From Polyangium mundeleinium (lineage in GTDB: Bacteria; Myxococcota_A; Polyangia; Polyangiales; Polyangiaceae), in the NCBI RefSeq assembly GCF_028369105.1, contig NZ_JAQNDO010000001.1, forward strand, positions 2,473,711-2,537,710: a stretch of DNA of 64,000 nt, read 5' to 3'. Below are positions 15,467 through 25,595 of this stretch, piece after piece. The notes below the pieces were generated by a model. It had not been told where the DNA came from. It searched no databases and saw only the letters and a program-made list of their open reading frames with translations. Position numbers and translations under genes: made by a program. How positions within the stretch are numbered: position 1 is the first letter of the stretch; every line of letters starts with the position of its first letter.

Positions 15467-16966
15467 ATGCTGCTCACCCGTGCCGAGTCCACCTCCTTCC
15501 GCGAGACCTCCCTCCACGCCGACGTGATGCGTTTCGTGCGCGCGCTCGAAGCACGGAACGACCCGCGCCTCCACGTCACGACCTTCGGCACCTCGCCCGG
15601 CGGCCGCGATTTGCCGCTCCTGATCCTCTCGAAGGACCACGTCCGTACGCCCGAGGAGGCCCGGCGCAGCGAGCGCCCCGTCGTGCTCATGCTCGACGGC
15701 ATTCACCCCGGCGAGGTCGAGGGCAAAGAGGCGAGCCTCGCGCTCGTCCGTGACCTGCTCGACGGCCGCCATCCCGATTGGCTCGACACGATCACGCTGC
15801 TCGTCGCCCCGCTCTTCAACCCGGACGGCAACGACGCGCTCGACCCCGCCAATCGACGGCTCGATCTGAAAAAGCTCGCCGGCCAGGTCGGTCCCGTGGT
15901 CGGGACGCGCACGCAGAGCCAGGGCATCAACCTGAACCGCGATTACATGCGCCAGGCTGCGCCCGAGATGCGGGCCTTGCAGGACAACGTCTGCCTTCCG
16001 TGGGCGCCCGACCTCACGATCGACAACCACGCGACGAATGGCTCGGTGCACCGCTTCCACATGACCGTCGACGTGCCGCACACCGTCGCGTCCGGGCGGC
16101 GCGAGCCGATCGATTTCATGCGCGAGCGCCTCGTGCCGGAGGTCATCGCCGCTGTGCGCGCCCGCGGGTTCGAAAGCGGATGGTATGGCAATTTCGTGGA
16201 GGACGAGCGCGTGCTCGACGCGGGCGGCGAGGTCGACGCGGGGACGGCCGTGGACCTCGGCTGGATGACGTACCCACACCACCCGCGCTTCGGCTCGAAC
16301 TACCGCGGCCTCACGAACCGGCTCGATTTGCTCCTCGAGTGTTATAGCTACCTGCCGTTCGAGGAGCGTGTCCGCACCGCGACCGCGTGGCAGATCGAGA
16401 CGCTCTCCTGGGCCGCGAAGCACGCGGACGACATTCGCCAGGTCGTCGCGTCGAGCGCCGCGCCGCCGGATCGGGTCGCCGTGCGCTATCGCCTCGATCG
16501 CATGGAAACACCGGTCGAGGTCCTCACGCGCTCGCCCCGCACCTTGGACGGCGCGCCCGTCGCGGTGCAAATCCCCTATTTGGGGCGTTTCGAGGGCACC
16601 GTGTTCGTCGATCGGCCCCGCGCCTACCTCGTCCCGCCCGCGGTGGCCGAGCACCTGCGCCGCCACGGATTGCGCGTCGCGGCGGCCGAGGGCGCGTACG
16701 ACGTCGAGGTCGCGCGCGTGACCTCGCTCGGCACGGAGGGAGGGCGCGGGATTCTGGAAGCGGCGGCCGTCGGCGAGGTCGCCGTGGAATGGAAGAGGGA
16801 TCGCCGGAGCGCGCCCGCGGGATGGTCGCGCGTCGATACGAACCAGCCGCTCGGCGCGATTGCGGTGTACCTCTGCGAGCCCGAGAGCGACGACGGCGCG
16901 GTCGAAAACGGGCTCTTGCCGGTGCCCGCCGTCGGCGACGAGCACCCGGTGTTTCGCGTCCGCTGA
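15467..16966 (+). CDS. M14-family zinc carboxypeptidase-like protein
   Basis: A 499-residue protein. The zinc motif HxxE is in LDGIHPGEVEGKE, with a following LFNPDGNDA and NLNRDYMR typical of M14 peptidases; the third ligand His is probably in TIDNHATNGSVH. The middle continues with a 'GTAVDLGWMTYPHHPRF' region and the C-terminal third (VEVLTRSPRTLDGAPVAVQI) is a beta-rich add-on. There is no Sec signal at the chosen ATG, so it may be cytosolic, which is unusual for M14 enzymes. It cleaves C-terminal residues or amide-linked groups; the specificity is not visible. Its stop is nine bases from the convergent selenoprotein. Confidence 0.9.
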   Translation: MLLTRAESTSFRETSLHADVMRFVRALEARNDPRLHVTTFGTSPGGRDLPLLILSKDHVRTPEEARRSERPVVLMLDGIHPGEVEGKEASLALVRDLLDGRHPDWLDTITLLVAPLFNPDGNDALDPANRRLDLKKLAGQVGPVVGTRTQSQGINLNRDYMRQAAPEMRALQDNVCLPWAPDLTIDNHATNGSVHRFHMTVDVPHTVASGRREPIDFMRERLVPEVIAAVRARGFESGWYGNFVEDERVLDAGGEVDAGTAVDLGWMTYPHHPRFGSNYRGLTNRLDLLLECYSYLPFEERVRTATAWQIETLSWAAKHADDIRQVVASSAAPPDRVAVRYRLDRMETPVEVLTRSPRTLDGAPVAVQIPYLGRFEGTVFVDRPRAYLVPPAVAEHLRRHGLRVAAAEGAYDVEVARVTSLGTEGGRGILEAAAVGEVAVEWKRDRRSAPAGWSRVDTNQPLGAIAVYLCEPESDDGAVENGLLPVPAVGDEHPVFRVR

Positions 16967-16975
16967 AGGCTTGCC

Positions 16976-17626
16976 TCAATCCCCCGGAAACCTACGCGCG
17001 AGCCAGGCCTCCACCTCCTCCGGGTGGAACTCGAACGGGCCCATGCCGCCCTTGTAAACGACCTGCCCCTTCTCGTCGATCACGTACAGCCGCTCCGGCC
17101 ACGCCGCATAGGCCGCGTTCGCGGGGTTCTCGATCGGATCCACGAGGAGCGGGATGTCGTACTGGAATCGCTTCACGAAATCGGCGGCGATGGCGACGCG
17201 CGCGTCCGTGCTCCGCGGCTGCGGGTAGCAGACGTTGTGCTCCTCGTTCACGTCCATCTGCCATTCGTCGGTCGGGTGGGCCTCCTTGATGTACACCGTG
17301 AGGAATCGGGCGCTCTTGCCATAACGCCCGGACATCGCCTTCAGACGCTCGACCGAGCGCCGGAACGGCGGTCATGTGAAGCTGCCGAAGATCAGGACGA
17401 GCGGCTTGTCCCCGATGTACGCCGAAAGCTTCTCCCGCCGCCCCTCCGCGAGCGCGACCATCTCCACGTCCGGCGCCGCCTCGCCGACCTTGAGCTGCCC
17501 TTCCTCGCGCTGGTCGTACCGCAACATGCCGATCACGTTGCGCGGGCCCATCCACCCCACGAACGCCGCGCCTCCCGCCAGGAGGAGCGCGCCGACCGCG
17601 ATCAGAGCTTTTTTCGTTCGCGTCAT
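16976..17626 (-). CDS. Deiodinase-like selenoprotein (in-frame UGA = Sec85)
   Basis: A 216-residue protein with an N-terminal membrane helix (ALIAVGALLLAGGAAFVGWM) and a thioredoxin-fold domain. The TGA at 17372-17374 lies exactly where iodothyronine deiodinases have selenocysteine: LVLIFGSFT-U-PPFRRSVERL, and the downstream frame continues with the deiodinase signature VYIKEAHPTDEWQMD and ends VVYKGGMGPFEFHPEEVEAW, as in vertebrate DIO. The conserved His of EAHP is present. A SECIS-like hairpin follows the UGA at the right distance. Reading TGA as stop would give a useless 84-residue stub. Bacterial Dio-like proteins probably act as thiol/selenol redox enzymes rather than on thyroid hormone. 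The start at 17626 has AGAGG just upstream; a GTG at 17644 is possible. Confidence 0.88.
17344..17361 (-). promoter_or_regulatory. Bacterial SECIS-like hairpin
   Basis: Downstream of the Sec codon the mRNA can fold GGCGCUC-GGUC-GAGCGUC: seven pairs, one of them G:U, with a loop starting GG. The loop begins 17 nt after the UGA. Bacterial SECIS elements usually have a G early in the apical loop, placed about 16-37 nt after the UGA, so the fit is good. Confidence 0.7.
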
Positions 17627-17700
17627 GGCCTCTTTGTTTACCACGCCCGCGAAGTGGTTGGAAGGGCCACGGATCCGGCCGGTTGTCGGGTGCGAAGAAG

Positions 17701-18888
17701 CTAAAACGGATTCTGCTGCTTTCCGTTCGGACGGGGCGGCGCCGCCGGGCCCGCCGAGGCCGAGGCGGATGCAGGCGGCGCCGCCGCGAGCGCCGTGACC
17801 CGGCTTTGCGCCTGCCGCTGCAGGTCCGCGAGCATGCGCGCGCCGGGGCCACTCGACGGGAGCCCGAGGAGCTTTTGATAGAAGGCGACGGCCTGCTCCT
17901 TTTGCCCGAGGTCCTCGCTCGCGACGCCGGCCCCGAGGAGCGCGGGCGCCGAGGCCACGTCGTCCGCGAGCACGCCGCGAAAGACGTCGAGCGCGGTCGC
18001 CGCCTTTTTCTGCCGCACGAGCGCGAAGCCGAGCGCATTGCGTGTCTCCGGATCCGGGCGCATCAACGCCGCGGCTCGGAGCGCGCGCTCCGCGTCTTCG
18101 AGCTTGCCCGCGCCGAGCAAGGCCTGGCCGAGGGAACCCACGGCCGCGGCGCTCTTCGGGTCGAGCTCTGTCGCGCGCTGAAAATGCTGGATCGCCTCGC
18201 CATTCTTCTGCTGCGTGGCCCGCGCGCTCCCGAGGGCCAGACGCGCGTCGAAGCTCTCGGCGATCCGGAGGGCCGCTTCGAGGTGCTCGGCGGCGCCCGG
18301 GATGTTGCCCTCGGCGAGCTCGATCTGGCCGAGCCCCACGAGCGCCCCGGCGTTTTCCGGCTTCGCCTTCAGCGCGAGCTGGAATTCGGATTTCGCGCGC
18401 GCCGCGTCCTCCTTGCGGCCCATCAGCACGAGCCCGAGCGCGGTGTGCGCGAGCGCCGAGCTCGGGTCGAGCGCGAGCGCCTCGGCGAACTTCATCTTCG
18501 CCCCCTCGGCGTCGCCCTGCCGGGCCAGGATGTTGCCGAGCGCGGTCAGATACACGGCCGCGCGTGGTTTGTCGATGTCGAGGAGCAGCTCGGCCTCATA
18601 TCGAGCGTCGTCGATGGCCTCGGGCGCGATGCGTGATGCGCTTTCGGCGATGAGGTGGACCCGCGCGCGCATGAGGGCGCGTTGCACGTCGGGGTCCGTG
18701 GGGGCGAGCTCGCGGGCATGGCCGTACGCCGCGAGCGCCTGCGGGTACCGGCCCGCTTCGAGGGCGACGTCGCCCTGCGCGAGGTGCTCCCGCGCGAGCT
18801 CGGGGGTGCGGTTGCAGGCCCAGAGCATCACGGCGCAGAGGAGGAGCGAAGGCAGCCGCGGGACGCGGGCGAGGGGCCTCGGGATCAT
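17701..18888 (-). CDS. TPR-repeat lipoprotein
   Basis: A 395-residue protein with a lipobox (CAVMLWAC) and about eight to nine tetratricopeptide repeats from residue 30 to 360, for example GDVALEAGRYPQALAAYGHA, FAEALALDPSSALAHTALG and HFQRATELDPKSAAAVG. The C-terminus is a disordered Ala/Ser/Pro tail. TPR lipoproteins of this type are scaffolds for envelope complexes. Its stop is 56 bases from the selenoprotein's likely start, on the same strand, so the two may be co-transcribed. Confidence 0.92.
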   Translation of the reverse strand: MIPRPLARVPRLPSLLLCAVMLWACNRTPELAREHLAQGDVALEAGRYPQALAAYGHARELAPTDPDVQRALMRARVHLIAESASRIAPEAIDDARYEAELLLDIDKPRAAVYLTALGNILARQGDAEGAKMKFAEALALDPSSALAHTALGLVLMGRKEDAARAKSEFQLALKAKPENAGALVGLGQIELAEGNIPGAAEHLEAALRIAESFDARLALGSARATQQKNGEAIQHFQRATELDPKSAAAVGSLGQALLGAGKLEDAERALRAAALMRPDPETRNALGFALVRQKKAATALDVFRGVLADDVASAPALLGAGVASEDLGQKEQAVAFYQKLLGLPSSGPGARMLADLQRQAQSRVTALAAAPPASASASAGPAAPPRPNGKQQNPF

Positions 18889-18904
18889 CGGGGCCGTTCT
18901 ACGC

Positions 18905-18934
18905 CCGAGGCGGCCGGGAGAAAAGGCCGCTCGG
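18905..18934 (-). terminator. Hairpin downstream of the TM protein gene
   Basis: CCGAG, GCGGCC, a nine-base loop GGGAGAAAA, GGCCGC and CTCGG can pair as an imperfect stem of ten to eleven pairs. It lies between the TPR gene start and the stop of the next minus-strand gene, and would end transcription of the collagen-like operon. Confidence 0.45.
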
Positions 18935-18944
18935 CGCTGTCGCC

Positions 18945-19421
18945 TCAGGGTTCGTCGGTCCCAGGCGGGAGTTCGAGGACCCGAGGTGTGAGCGGCTCCG
19001 TTGTCACGGCGTCGCGGGCGCCGACCTCGGCGTTCACCTCGAGGACGCGCGGGACGAGCGGCTCGGCCGTCAGCACGCCGCGGGTGGTGGAGACCTCGAC
19101 GTCGACATGGAGCTCGCGCGGCACGAGGGGCTCCTTGGAGCCATTGCGCACGTAGTCGCTCGGATCGAGCGGTTTCCGTGGTTCCTCGGGCGCGGCGATC
19201 ACGGGCTCCGGGGTCGCCACGTTCGTCGCCGTCCTTGCCGTGGGACGCGTCGTCCCCGGGGACGCGACAGTCGCGTGCTCGACGCCGACGGGGCTCGCCG
19301 CCGGGCCTCGCGCCTCCGGCGCCTCGGCGAGGCGCGCGTGGATGAACAGGGCCGACCCGACGACGAGGCCCGCGAGCGCGACGATCGTCAGGATCCGCGC
19401 GCGCCTGACACGTTCATTCAT
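18945..19421 (-). CDS. Single-pass membrane protein with PLVPR repeats
   Basis: A 158-residue protein: a basic start, a membrane helix ([18 protein letters not shown]), a disordered Ala/Pro/Thr region, then three repeats of about 24 residues ([41 protein letters not shown]). The ATG at 19421 overlaps the stop of the collagen-like gene (ATGAATGA), so the two are translationally coupled. It may anchor or help export the collagen-like protein. No known family. Confidence 0.8.
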   Translation of the reverse strand: MNERVRRARILTIVALAGLVVGSALFIHARLAEAPEARGPAASPVGVEHATVASPGTTRPTARTATNVATPEPVIAAPEEPRKPLDPSDYVRNGSKEPLVPRELHVDVEVSTTRGVLTAEPLVPRVLEVNAEVGARDAVTTEPLTPRVLELPPGTDEP

Positions 19422-22400
19422 TGTAATTCGAGCTTTGGGCGCAGCGGAACCAGTGGTTTTCGTTCTTGTCGCAGTTGCCCTCGAAGTTGGTGAGGTTGCC
19501 CGTGTTGTTGATGCAGTACGCGTCGTCGTCGCCGGAGCGATTTCCGAGCCAGTCGCCGTTGAGCTGTCCACCGGTGCCGTACGTCTGCAGGATCCGGTAA
19601 TGCTCGTTGTAGGTCGTGATATGCCCGCCGAGCGCGGCGCAGACGTTTTGCGCGTTGTTGAAGTTTTGCTGGGAGAAATACGGCGTGACGCAGATCGTAT
19701 TGGAGCGCGTGATGCCTCCCAGGTTCGTCGTGGTGGTGACGCCATAGGCATTGAACGGAGCCGTGCAGTTCCTCGGGCCGGCGCCGATGAGCTGGAGCCA
19801 GGTCGTGTTGCCGGCGTTGTTCGTCTTTCGATACCAGAGGTCCTGGTCGAAGAAGCTGCCGCCGATCTGCATGGCGTAGTTGTTGCCGCCGTTCGAATGC
19901 CGCACGTCGATGAGGTGCTGCCAGCCCGACGCGTTCGGATAGTAATTCACCGGCGCGGAGGTCTCGAAGAAGCCGCTTCGCGAGCCCGTCGCGTCGGCGT
20001 TGTCCTTCGTCTCGGTCCGCGTGAGGCCATTGCCCCAGTACACGATGCCGTCGGATCGGATGTTGCCGGTCGCGTGGACCTGCTCGGCCGGGTTCGCCGT
20101 GCCGACGCCGATGGTGCCGGGGAAATAGTTGATGCCCGACGTGCCGCCGTCGTACTGTAGATACGCGCCCGTGTCGTTGTGGATGCCGCCGCGGAACTGC
20201 GCCTGCGCCGTGAAGTAGACGGTGCCGGAGTTGAAATAGGCGCCGCCTGGAACGATGACGTACGAACTCGCCACGATGTACGGGTTCGCCGCGGTGAACC
20301 GGATGTTGCCGGCGCCGTCGGCGCCGGAGGCGATGCGCAGGTAGCCGTTCGCGTGGATGTTCGAGGCGGCGAACTGCTCGTAGCCCGTGCCGGGGTTGTT
20401 GTACGTGCGGACGATGCCGTCGCTGCCCATGCCGAGCTGCGAGGCGACGACGCCCGGCCAGTGGAAGGCAATGCGCGGCGTCGCGGTCGTGCGGACCTCG
20501 ATGGACGCCGTGTCGTAGACCGTGCCCACGCCGCCGGTGACGTCGAATCGGCCGGTGGTGGTCACCGTGGTGGCGTCGTCGGTGATGCTCGAATTGCCGC
20601 CGGTGGTGGCGCCGGTGAATTTGATGACGGTATTGACCGTGCCATTGATGTTGGCCGAGCCGGCAGGGCCTTGCGGGCCCTGCGCGCCTTGCGGGCCCTG
20701 CGCGCCTTGCGGGCCTTGCGCGCCGGTGGCGCCGACGGGACCCGCGGGGCCCTGGGCGCCGGTGGCGCCGGCCGTGCCTGCGGGGCCTTGCGGACCGATG
20801 GCGCCGGTGGGGCCGATCGGGCCCTGGGTACCCTGGGGGCCTTGCGCGCCGGTGGGGCCGATGGGGCCTTGCACGCCGGTCGCGCCGATGGGGCCTTGCA
20901 CGCCGGTCGCGCCGATGGGGCCTTGTGCGCCGGTCGCGCCTTGCGGACCCATGGCGCCGGTCGCGCCGGTGGGGCCGATAGGGCCTTGCGCGCCGGTCGC
21001 GCCGACGGGGCCTTGCGCGCCGGTCGCGCCGACGGGCCCCTGCGGACCGATGGCGCCGGTCGCGCCGACGGGCCCCTGCGGACCGATGGCGCCAGTCGCG
21101 CCGACGGGCCCCTGTGGTCCGACAGCGCCGGTCGCGCCGACGGGCCCCTGCGGACCGATGGCGCCAGTCGCGCCGACGGGCCCCTGCGGTCCGACAGCGC
21201 CGGTCGCGCCGACGGGCCCCTGCGGACCCATCGCACCCGTGGGGCCCATGGGTCCGACGTCTCCCTGAGGACCGGTGATACCCTGTGGACCGATGGGTCC
21301 AACCGGTCCGGTGGGGCCTGCGACCCCCTGGGGACCGATCGCGCCCGTGGGGCCCATGGGTCCGACGTCCCCCTGAGGACCGGTGATACCCTGTGGACCG
21401 ATGGGTCCAACCGGTCCGGTGGGGCCTGCGACCCCCTGGGGACCGATCGCGCCCGTGGGCCCCATGGGTCCGACGTCTCCCTGAGGACCGGTCGCACCCT
21501 GTGGCCCGATGGGTCCAACCGGTCCGGTGGGTCCTACGACCCCCTGCGGACCCATCGCACCCGTGGGGCCCATGGGTCCGACGTCCCCTTGAGGACCGGT
21601 CGCACCCTGTGGCCCGATGGGTCCAACCGGTCCGGTGGGTCCTACGACCCCCTGCGGACCCATCGCACCCGTGGGGCCCATGGGTCCGACGTCCCCTTGA
21701 GGACCGGTCGCACCCTGTGGCCCGATGGGTCCAACCGGTCCGGTGGCCCCTACATCCCCTTGCGGACCCATCGCGCCGGTCGCGCCCATCGGCCCCACGG
21801 GACCCACCGCGCCAGTCGCGCCGGTCGCGCCGGTCGCGCCGGCCGGCCCCATCGGACCCATCGGCCCCATCGGACCCGCCGGACCCATCGCGCCGGCCGG
21901 ACCCATCGGACCCATCGGTCCCATCGGCCCCGCCGGCCCCATCGGACCCATCGCGCCCACCGGGCCCACCGCGCCCGTCGGCCCCATCGGCCCGACCGGA
22001 CCCATGGCGCCCGTCGGACCCGCGGGGCCCGCCGCGCCCTGCGCGCCGATCGGGCCTTGCGGACCCGTGGGACCCTCGAGCCCCGTCGGCGGACCGACCC
22101 ACTCGCCGTTGTTGTTGATGACCTCGGTCCCGTTGATCGTGACGCTCGTCGGGTGGATGTCCCCGTTCACGTCGTTCGCGAGCAGCGCATACGGCACGCT
22201 CTGGATGGGCGCGCGCGGCTCGAGCTCCGGATCGCTATCGATCGTGATCCCCAGGTACCGCACCGAGCCGTCGAAGAGTTTCTCGAACGGCACGATCGAG
22301 CCGAGCGAGACCGAGTAAAACCCCTCGTCGAAGTCGACCTTGTGCTGCTCGCTCCAGAGCGGCGTCTGCGCGTTCGCCGCGTCGTAGATCGCGAACGTCA

Positions 22401-22557
22401 CCGTGAGCGAGCCGTTGATCGGCGCGTCGTCCGCGTCGAAGAGCCGCCCTTGGTTGGTGATCGTCAGGGGGACGGCCGCGTCCGCGTTCGAGATGGCGCA
22501 GAGGCCACCCACCAGAACCGTGGCCGCAAGCAGACGGCGAATCGTGCGAAACCTCAT
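19414..22557 (-). CDS. Secreted collagen-like (Gly-X-Y) surface protein
   Basis: A 1047-residue protein. It has a Sec signal ([18 protein letters not shown]), a 125-residue N-terminal beta domain ([32 protein letters not shown]) often found ahead of collagen-like stretches in bacterial surface proteins, then about 160 uninterrupted Gly-X-Y triplets (roughly 20655-22092) dominated by GPT, GPQ, GPM and GAT. The C-terminal 380 residues are beta-rich ([37 protein letters not shown]) and resemble trimerising tail-fibre-like domains, with four to six Cys near the end. Bacterial collagen-like proteins form trimeric stalks. The start at 22557 is chosen for the signal peptide. Confidence 0.92.
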   Translation of the reverse strand: MRFRTIRRLLAATVLVGGLCAISNADAAVPLTITNQGRLFDADDAPINGSLTVTFAIYDAANAQTPLWSEQHKVDFDEGFYSVSLGSIVPFEKLFDGSVRYLGITIDSDPELEPRAPIQSVPYALLANDVNGDIHPTSVTINGTEVINNNGEWVGPPTGLEGPTGPQGPIGAQGAAGPAGPTGAMGPVGPMGPTGAVGPVGAMGPMGPAGPMGPMGPMGPAGAMGPAGPMGPMGPMGPAGATGATGATGAVGPVGPMGATGAMGPQGDVGATGPVGPIGPQGATGPQGDVGPMGPTGAMGPQGVVGPTGPVGPIGPQGATGPQGDVGPMGPTGAMGPQGVVGPTGPVGPIGPQGATGPQGDVGPMGPTGAIGPQGVAGPTGPVGPIGPQGITGPQGDVGPMGPTGAIGPQGVAGPTGPVGPIGPQGITGPQGDVGPMGPTGAMGPQGPVGATGAVGPQGPVGATGAIGPQGPVGATGAVGPQGPVGATGAIGPQGPVGATGAIGPQGPVGATGAQGPVGATGAQGPIGPTGATGAMGPQGATGAQGPIGATGVQGPIGATGVQGPIGPTGAQGPQGTQGPIGPTGAIGPQGPAGTAGATGAQGPAGPVGATGAQGPQGAQGPQGAQGPQGPAGSANINGTVNTVIKFTGATTGGNSSITDDATTVTTTGRFDVTGGVGTVYDTASIEVRTTATPRIAFHWPGVVASQLGMGSDGIVRTYNNPGTGYEQFAASNIHANGYLRIASGADGAGNIRFTAANPYIVASSYVIVPGGAYFNSGTVYFTAQAQFRGGIHNDTGAYLQYDGGTSGINYFPGTIGVGTANPAEQVHATGNIRSDGIVYWGNGLTRTETKDNADATGSRSGFFETSAPVNYYPNASGWQHLIDVRHSNGGNNYAMQIGGSFFDQDLWYRKTNNAGNTTWLQLIGAGPRNCTAPFNAYGVTTTTNLGGITRSNTICVTPYFSQQNFNNAQNVCAALGGHITTYNEHYRILQTYGTGGQLNGDWLGNRSGDDDAYCINNTGNLTNFEGNCDKNENHWFRCAQSSNYNE
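21240..21775 (-). repeat. 108-bp tandem repeats within the collagen region
   Basis: A unit of 108 bp (36 residues, 12 triplets) recurs about five times; its landmark CCCATGGGTCCGACG recurs every 108 bases from about 21247. Sequence differences between units are few, so length change by slippage or unequal crossover is likely. Confidence 0.8.
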
Positions 22558-22730
22558 GGGCGTCTCGTTCTCGCGGGGGCCGCCGGGAAAAAACCCGCGC
22601 GAGATCCCCCTCGACATAGTCACGCTACGCGTGTCCAGGGAGTCGCGTCAATGGTGTCGCGTGCGCCTGGAGAACCCCTCTGAGCTCGACGCCCCGCGTC
22701 AGCCAGCCACAGGCTGTTTGGCGTGCTCGG

Positions 22731-24122
22731 TCAGCCCACCGAAAGGCTCATCCCATCCGCGAGCTTTTCGAGCGCCTCGCGCCTCGTCATGGTGACGCGG
22801 GCGATGGCGCGGGCGAGCGCGGCGATCGGCGGGCAAGCCTGCGTGTTCAGCCAATCTCGCGCCGGAACCCGCCCGCGGATCCACGGCCGCGTGGATTCGA
22901 GCCGCTCCATCAGCGCGCGCTCGCCGAACGCACGGTACAGGAACGCGGTATACGGGGAGGCGCCGAGGTCGAAGCTCGAAGGGCTCGCGCGGCCCTCTTC
23001 GAGCAGGCGGAGCAGGACGGGATCGAGGTCCGAGGAGGAATCCGGCGCCGGCTGCAGGAAGAGCTCGGCCCGCACGGGGTTCGTGTTGTTCTCGTCCGGA
23101 ATGCCGCCGAGGAAGAGCTCGATGGGGGCGTCGCCGCCCGTGGCGCAGGCGAACGCCTCGATGAGCGCGATCGTATAAAGCTTCGCCCGCAGGTATCGCA
23201 CGGCGAGCGAGATGTTGCGGCGGGCCTGGGCGATCCTCCGGGCATGGACCTCCGGCGAGGGTTCGCCGCGGAACGCATGGAAGACACGCTCGGCGGCGAG
23301 GGTCGAGAGGAAGCCCTCCATGCGCTGCAAGGCGAGCCGATACTCCCCGTTTCGATAGACGTTCGGCATGTGGAGCGCGGGGTTCGTCTCGGGGAGGAGC
23401 CGCCAGGTATTGTCGAGGAATCGCGCCGGATCGGACTCGGCGAAGTTCTCGACGTCGCGGTTCGCGAGCCGCACCGCCGCGCGCACCGCGTCCTCGCAGG
23501 CATTCGCGTCGAGCCCGGGGATCGCGAGGTCCCGCAGGCGCCCGGTCAGGCGATCGAACGTGGTCGTCTCGCGAAACGGGGTCGTCGCCTCGATGCCGGC
23601 GGCGATCTCGGCGAGGTGGCGGGGCGGCAGGAACGGCGCGAGGCACTTGGCGGCGACGAACGCGCTCGCGAGCTCGTTCAGGCCGGTCAGCGGCGTGAGC
23701 TCGTCGCCGGGCTCGCGGCCGAAGATCCGGGCGACGAGCGCCGCGGCCGGGTCCTCCAGCACGCCGAGCCCGAGCCGATAACCGGTTCCATCGACGTGCG
23801 TGAGCAGCGGGCGGAGCAGATCGCTCACCATCCGAGGAAAACCCTGATCTACCTGCACGTACACGACATCGTGGAAGATGCCCGCGAGGGTCTCGACGGG
23901 GCCCATCCCCTCCGTGAGGGTGAGCACGTGCGCGTGGCTGTGGAATTCGCGGGCCTGCCCCGACAGGGCCTCATGGACGAGGAACGTGGGGCGCTCGAGC
24001 TCGAGCGCGCTCGGGCGACCGCCGAGCCGCGTGAGCGCATCGTCGAACCGGACGAGGAGCCGGTGGATCGTGGGGAGCGCGGCGTCCACGGACGGCAGAG
24101 GGAGCATGCCGTCCCATAACAC
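22731..24122 (-). CDS. Predicted HD-like hydrolase family protein
   Basis: A 463-residue soluble protein with no signal peptide. Residues 45-100 contain EFHSHAHVLTLTEGMGPVET followed by LAGIFHDVVYVQVDQGF, i.e. His-rich helices with an HD pair like the first helices of HD-domain phosphohydrolases. The rest is helical with no further motif that I can place. It may hydrolyse a phosphate ester or nucleotide, but some ligands of the full HD pattern are not identified, so the assignment is tentative. The start may be the GTG at 24122 or the ATG at 24107. It is tightly followed upstream by the delta-60 lipoprotein gene on the same strand. Confidence 0.65.
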   Translation of the reverse strand: MLWDGMLPLPSVDAALPTIHRLLVRFDDALTRLGGRPSALELERPTFLVHEALSGQAREFHSHAHVLTLTEGMGPVETLAGIFHDVVYVQVDQGFPRMVSDLLRPLLTHVDGTGYRLGLGVLEDPAAALVARIFGREPGDELTPLTGLNELASAFVAAKCLAPFLPPRHLAEIAAGIEATTPFRETTTFDRLTGRLRDLAIPGLDANACEDAVRAAVRLANRDVENFAESDPARFLDNTWRLLPETNPALHMPNVYRNGEYRLALQRMEGFLSTLAAERVFHAFRGEPSPEVHARRIAQARRNISLAVRYLRAKLYTIALIEAFACATGGDAPIELFLGGIPDENNTNPVRAELFLQPAPDSSSDLDPVLLRLLEEGRASPSSFDLGASPYTAFLYRAFGERALMERLESTRPWIRGRVPARDWLNTQACPPIAALARAIARVTMTRREALEKLADGMSLSVG

Positions 24123-24149
24123 ACGTGTCGCTGCGCGTGGACCGTTTCT

Positions 24150-25505
24150 TTACATCCACATGCGAACGACCACTCCATACGTCCCCGGACCCGGGCTCAT
24201 CCCCACATCGGCGCCGCCGAGGAGGACCCGATCGTCCGCGTGGAGACGGACCGTGTGCAGGACCCCGTCCTCCCCCAGGTAAACCCGCAGGATGCCGTGC
24301 ACCCCGAACGTGGTGTCGACCTTCCCGTCGCACGTGTAGCGCACGAGGACGGGCGCGACGCCTTCGGTCGCATTGCCGGCCACGAGGATGCCTCCGCCGG
24401 GCAATACGACCATGTCCTCGGCTTGCATGTCGCCCGCCCCGCGCAGCCACGCCGCGCGGCCCTGGGAGCCGAACGAGAGGTCGGGGCTGCCGTCTTCGAG
24501 GAAACGACGGACCACGAATTCTTTGGTCCCGCCCGGGCCGGTGTCGCCGGCCACGACAATGGTGCCGTCGGAAGAAGGCGCGACGGAGACGGCGCGCTCG
24601 CTGTTCATCGCGGCGCCGGCCACGACCACGCCGTCGTTGCCGAACGAGGGATCGCGCACGCCGTCCGCCGTCACGCGGATCACGACGATGCTGTTTTTTT
24701 GGCTCAGGTCCGCGGTGCCGGCCACCAGAATACGGCCGCTCGTGTCGAGAGCGACCGAGCGGGCCTCCGCGGAGATGCCCACGGGGATGGTCAAATATCC
24801 ATGGGGCGCGGCGAATGTCGTATCGAGCGCGCCGGAAGGGGTGGCGCGGGCGACGAGCAGCTCCGCGCCGCGCTTCCCGACCACGAGGATCTTGTCGTCC
24901 GAAAGAACCAGGCCATCCGCGACGGACTCCTCGCCGCCGAGGTCGATGAGGCTTTTCCCGTCGGTGCCGAACCCTGCGCCTCCGATCGAACCGTTCTGCG
25001 AAAACCGGACGAGCGCGATGTTCGCGGATTGGCTCTGGAACGGTTCCCGGAAGCCCATTGCGATGATCCCGCCGTCGCTCTGGTGCCCGACGGCGTAGGC
25101 ATACGCGGCGTCGGCGGTCGACGACGCGAACCCCGCGCCGGCCGTGCCATTGGCGCCGAACGTCGGATCGAGCCTCCCGGACAGGGTGAGCCGCGCCAGG
25201 CGGAAACGAATGCCGCCGAGCCCTCCCGCGCCCCAGCCCGCCGCGAGGATACGATCCCCCTGGACATCCAGCCCGAAATACCCGCCGTCGTCGTCGGCCC
25301 CAAAGCTCACGCGGGCCATTCCGTTCACGCCGAAGGTATCGTCGAGCCTGCCCGCACGAGGGCTGGTCGTCTGGCACGAGGCAAAGGCCTCGCTCCCGAC
25401 GCGAGGCTCGTGGTTGTCGTTGGGCGAGGGATCCGCGCCGCACCCGACAAAGGCTGCGAGGGACGAAACGACCAGACCGGAAATCGCTCTCGGGGACCAC
25501 GTCAT
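24150..25505 (-). CDS. Delta-60 repeat lipoprotein
   Basis: A 451-residue protein with lipobox AFVGC and about six or seven repeats of the delta-60 type, each with G.LD.TFG..G (RLDDTFGVNGMARVSFG, LDPTFGANGTAG, VRDPSFGNDGVVV, PDLSFGSQGRAAW, VDTTFGVHGILRVYLG). Such proteins are thought to fold as beta-propellers on the cell surface, and they are common in myxobacteria. No catalytic motif is seen. The ATG at 25505 puts the hydrophobic segment at the N-terminus. Confidence 0.9.
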   Translation of the reverse strand: MTWSPRAISGLVVSSLAAFVGCGADPSPNDNHEPRVGSEAFASCQTTSPRAGRLDDTFGVNGMARVSFGADDDGGYFGLDVQGDRILAAGWGAGGLGGIRFRLARLTLSGRLDPTFGANGTAGAGFASSTADAAYAYAVGHQSDGGIIAMGFREPFQSQSANIALVRFSQNGSIGGAGFGTDGKSLIDLGGEESVADGLVLSDDKILVVGKRGAELLVARATPSGALDTTFAAPHGYLTIPVGISAEARSVALDTSGRILVAGTADLSQKNSIVVIRVTADGVRDPSFGNDGVVVAGAAMNSERAVSVAPSSDGTIVVAGDTGPGGTKEFVVRRFLEDGSPDLSFGSQGRAAWLRGAGDMQAEDMVVLPGGGILVAGNATEGVAPVLVRYTCDGKVDTTFGVHGILRVYLGEDGVLHTVRLHADDRVLLGGADVGMSPGPGTYGVVVRMWM

Positions 25506-25595
25506 GCGCGCGAACGTCGAGCCGCTCCGCGGGGACGTCAAAGCCGCATCCATGTCCTCCCGTGTTTTCCTCTTCAGGCGCGCCTTGCGAGGTCG

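Noticed and set aside
20179-22683. Long plus-strand frame opposite the collagen-like gene
   Set aside because: Its repeats only mirror the Gly-X-Y codons on the other strand, and there is no signal or family match.
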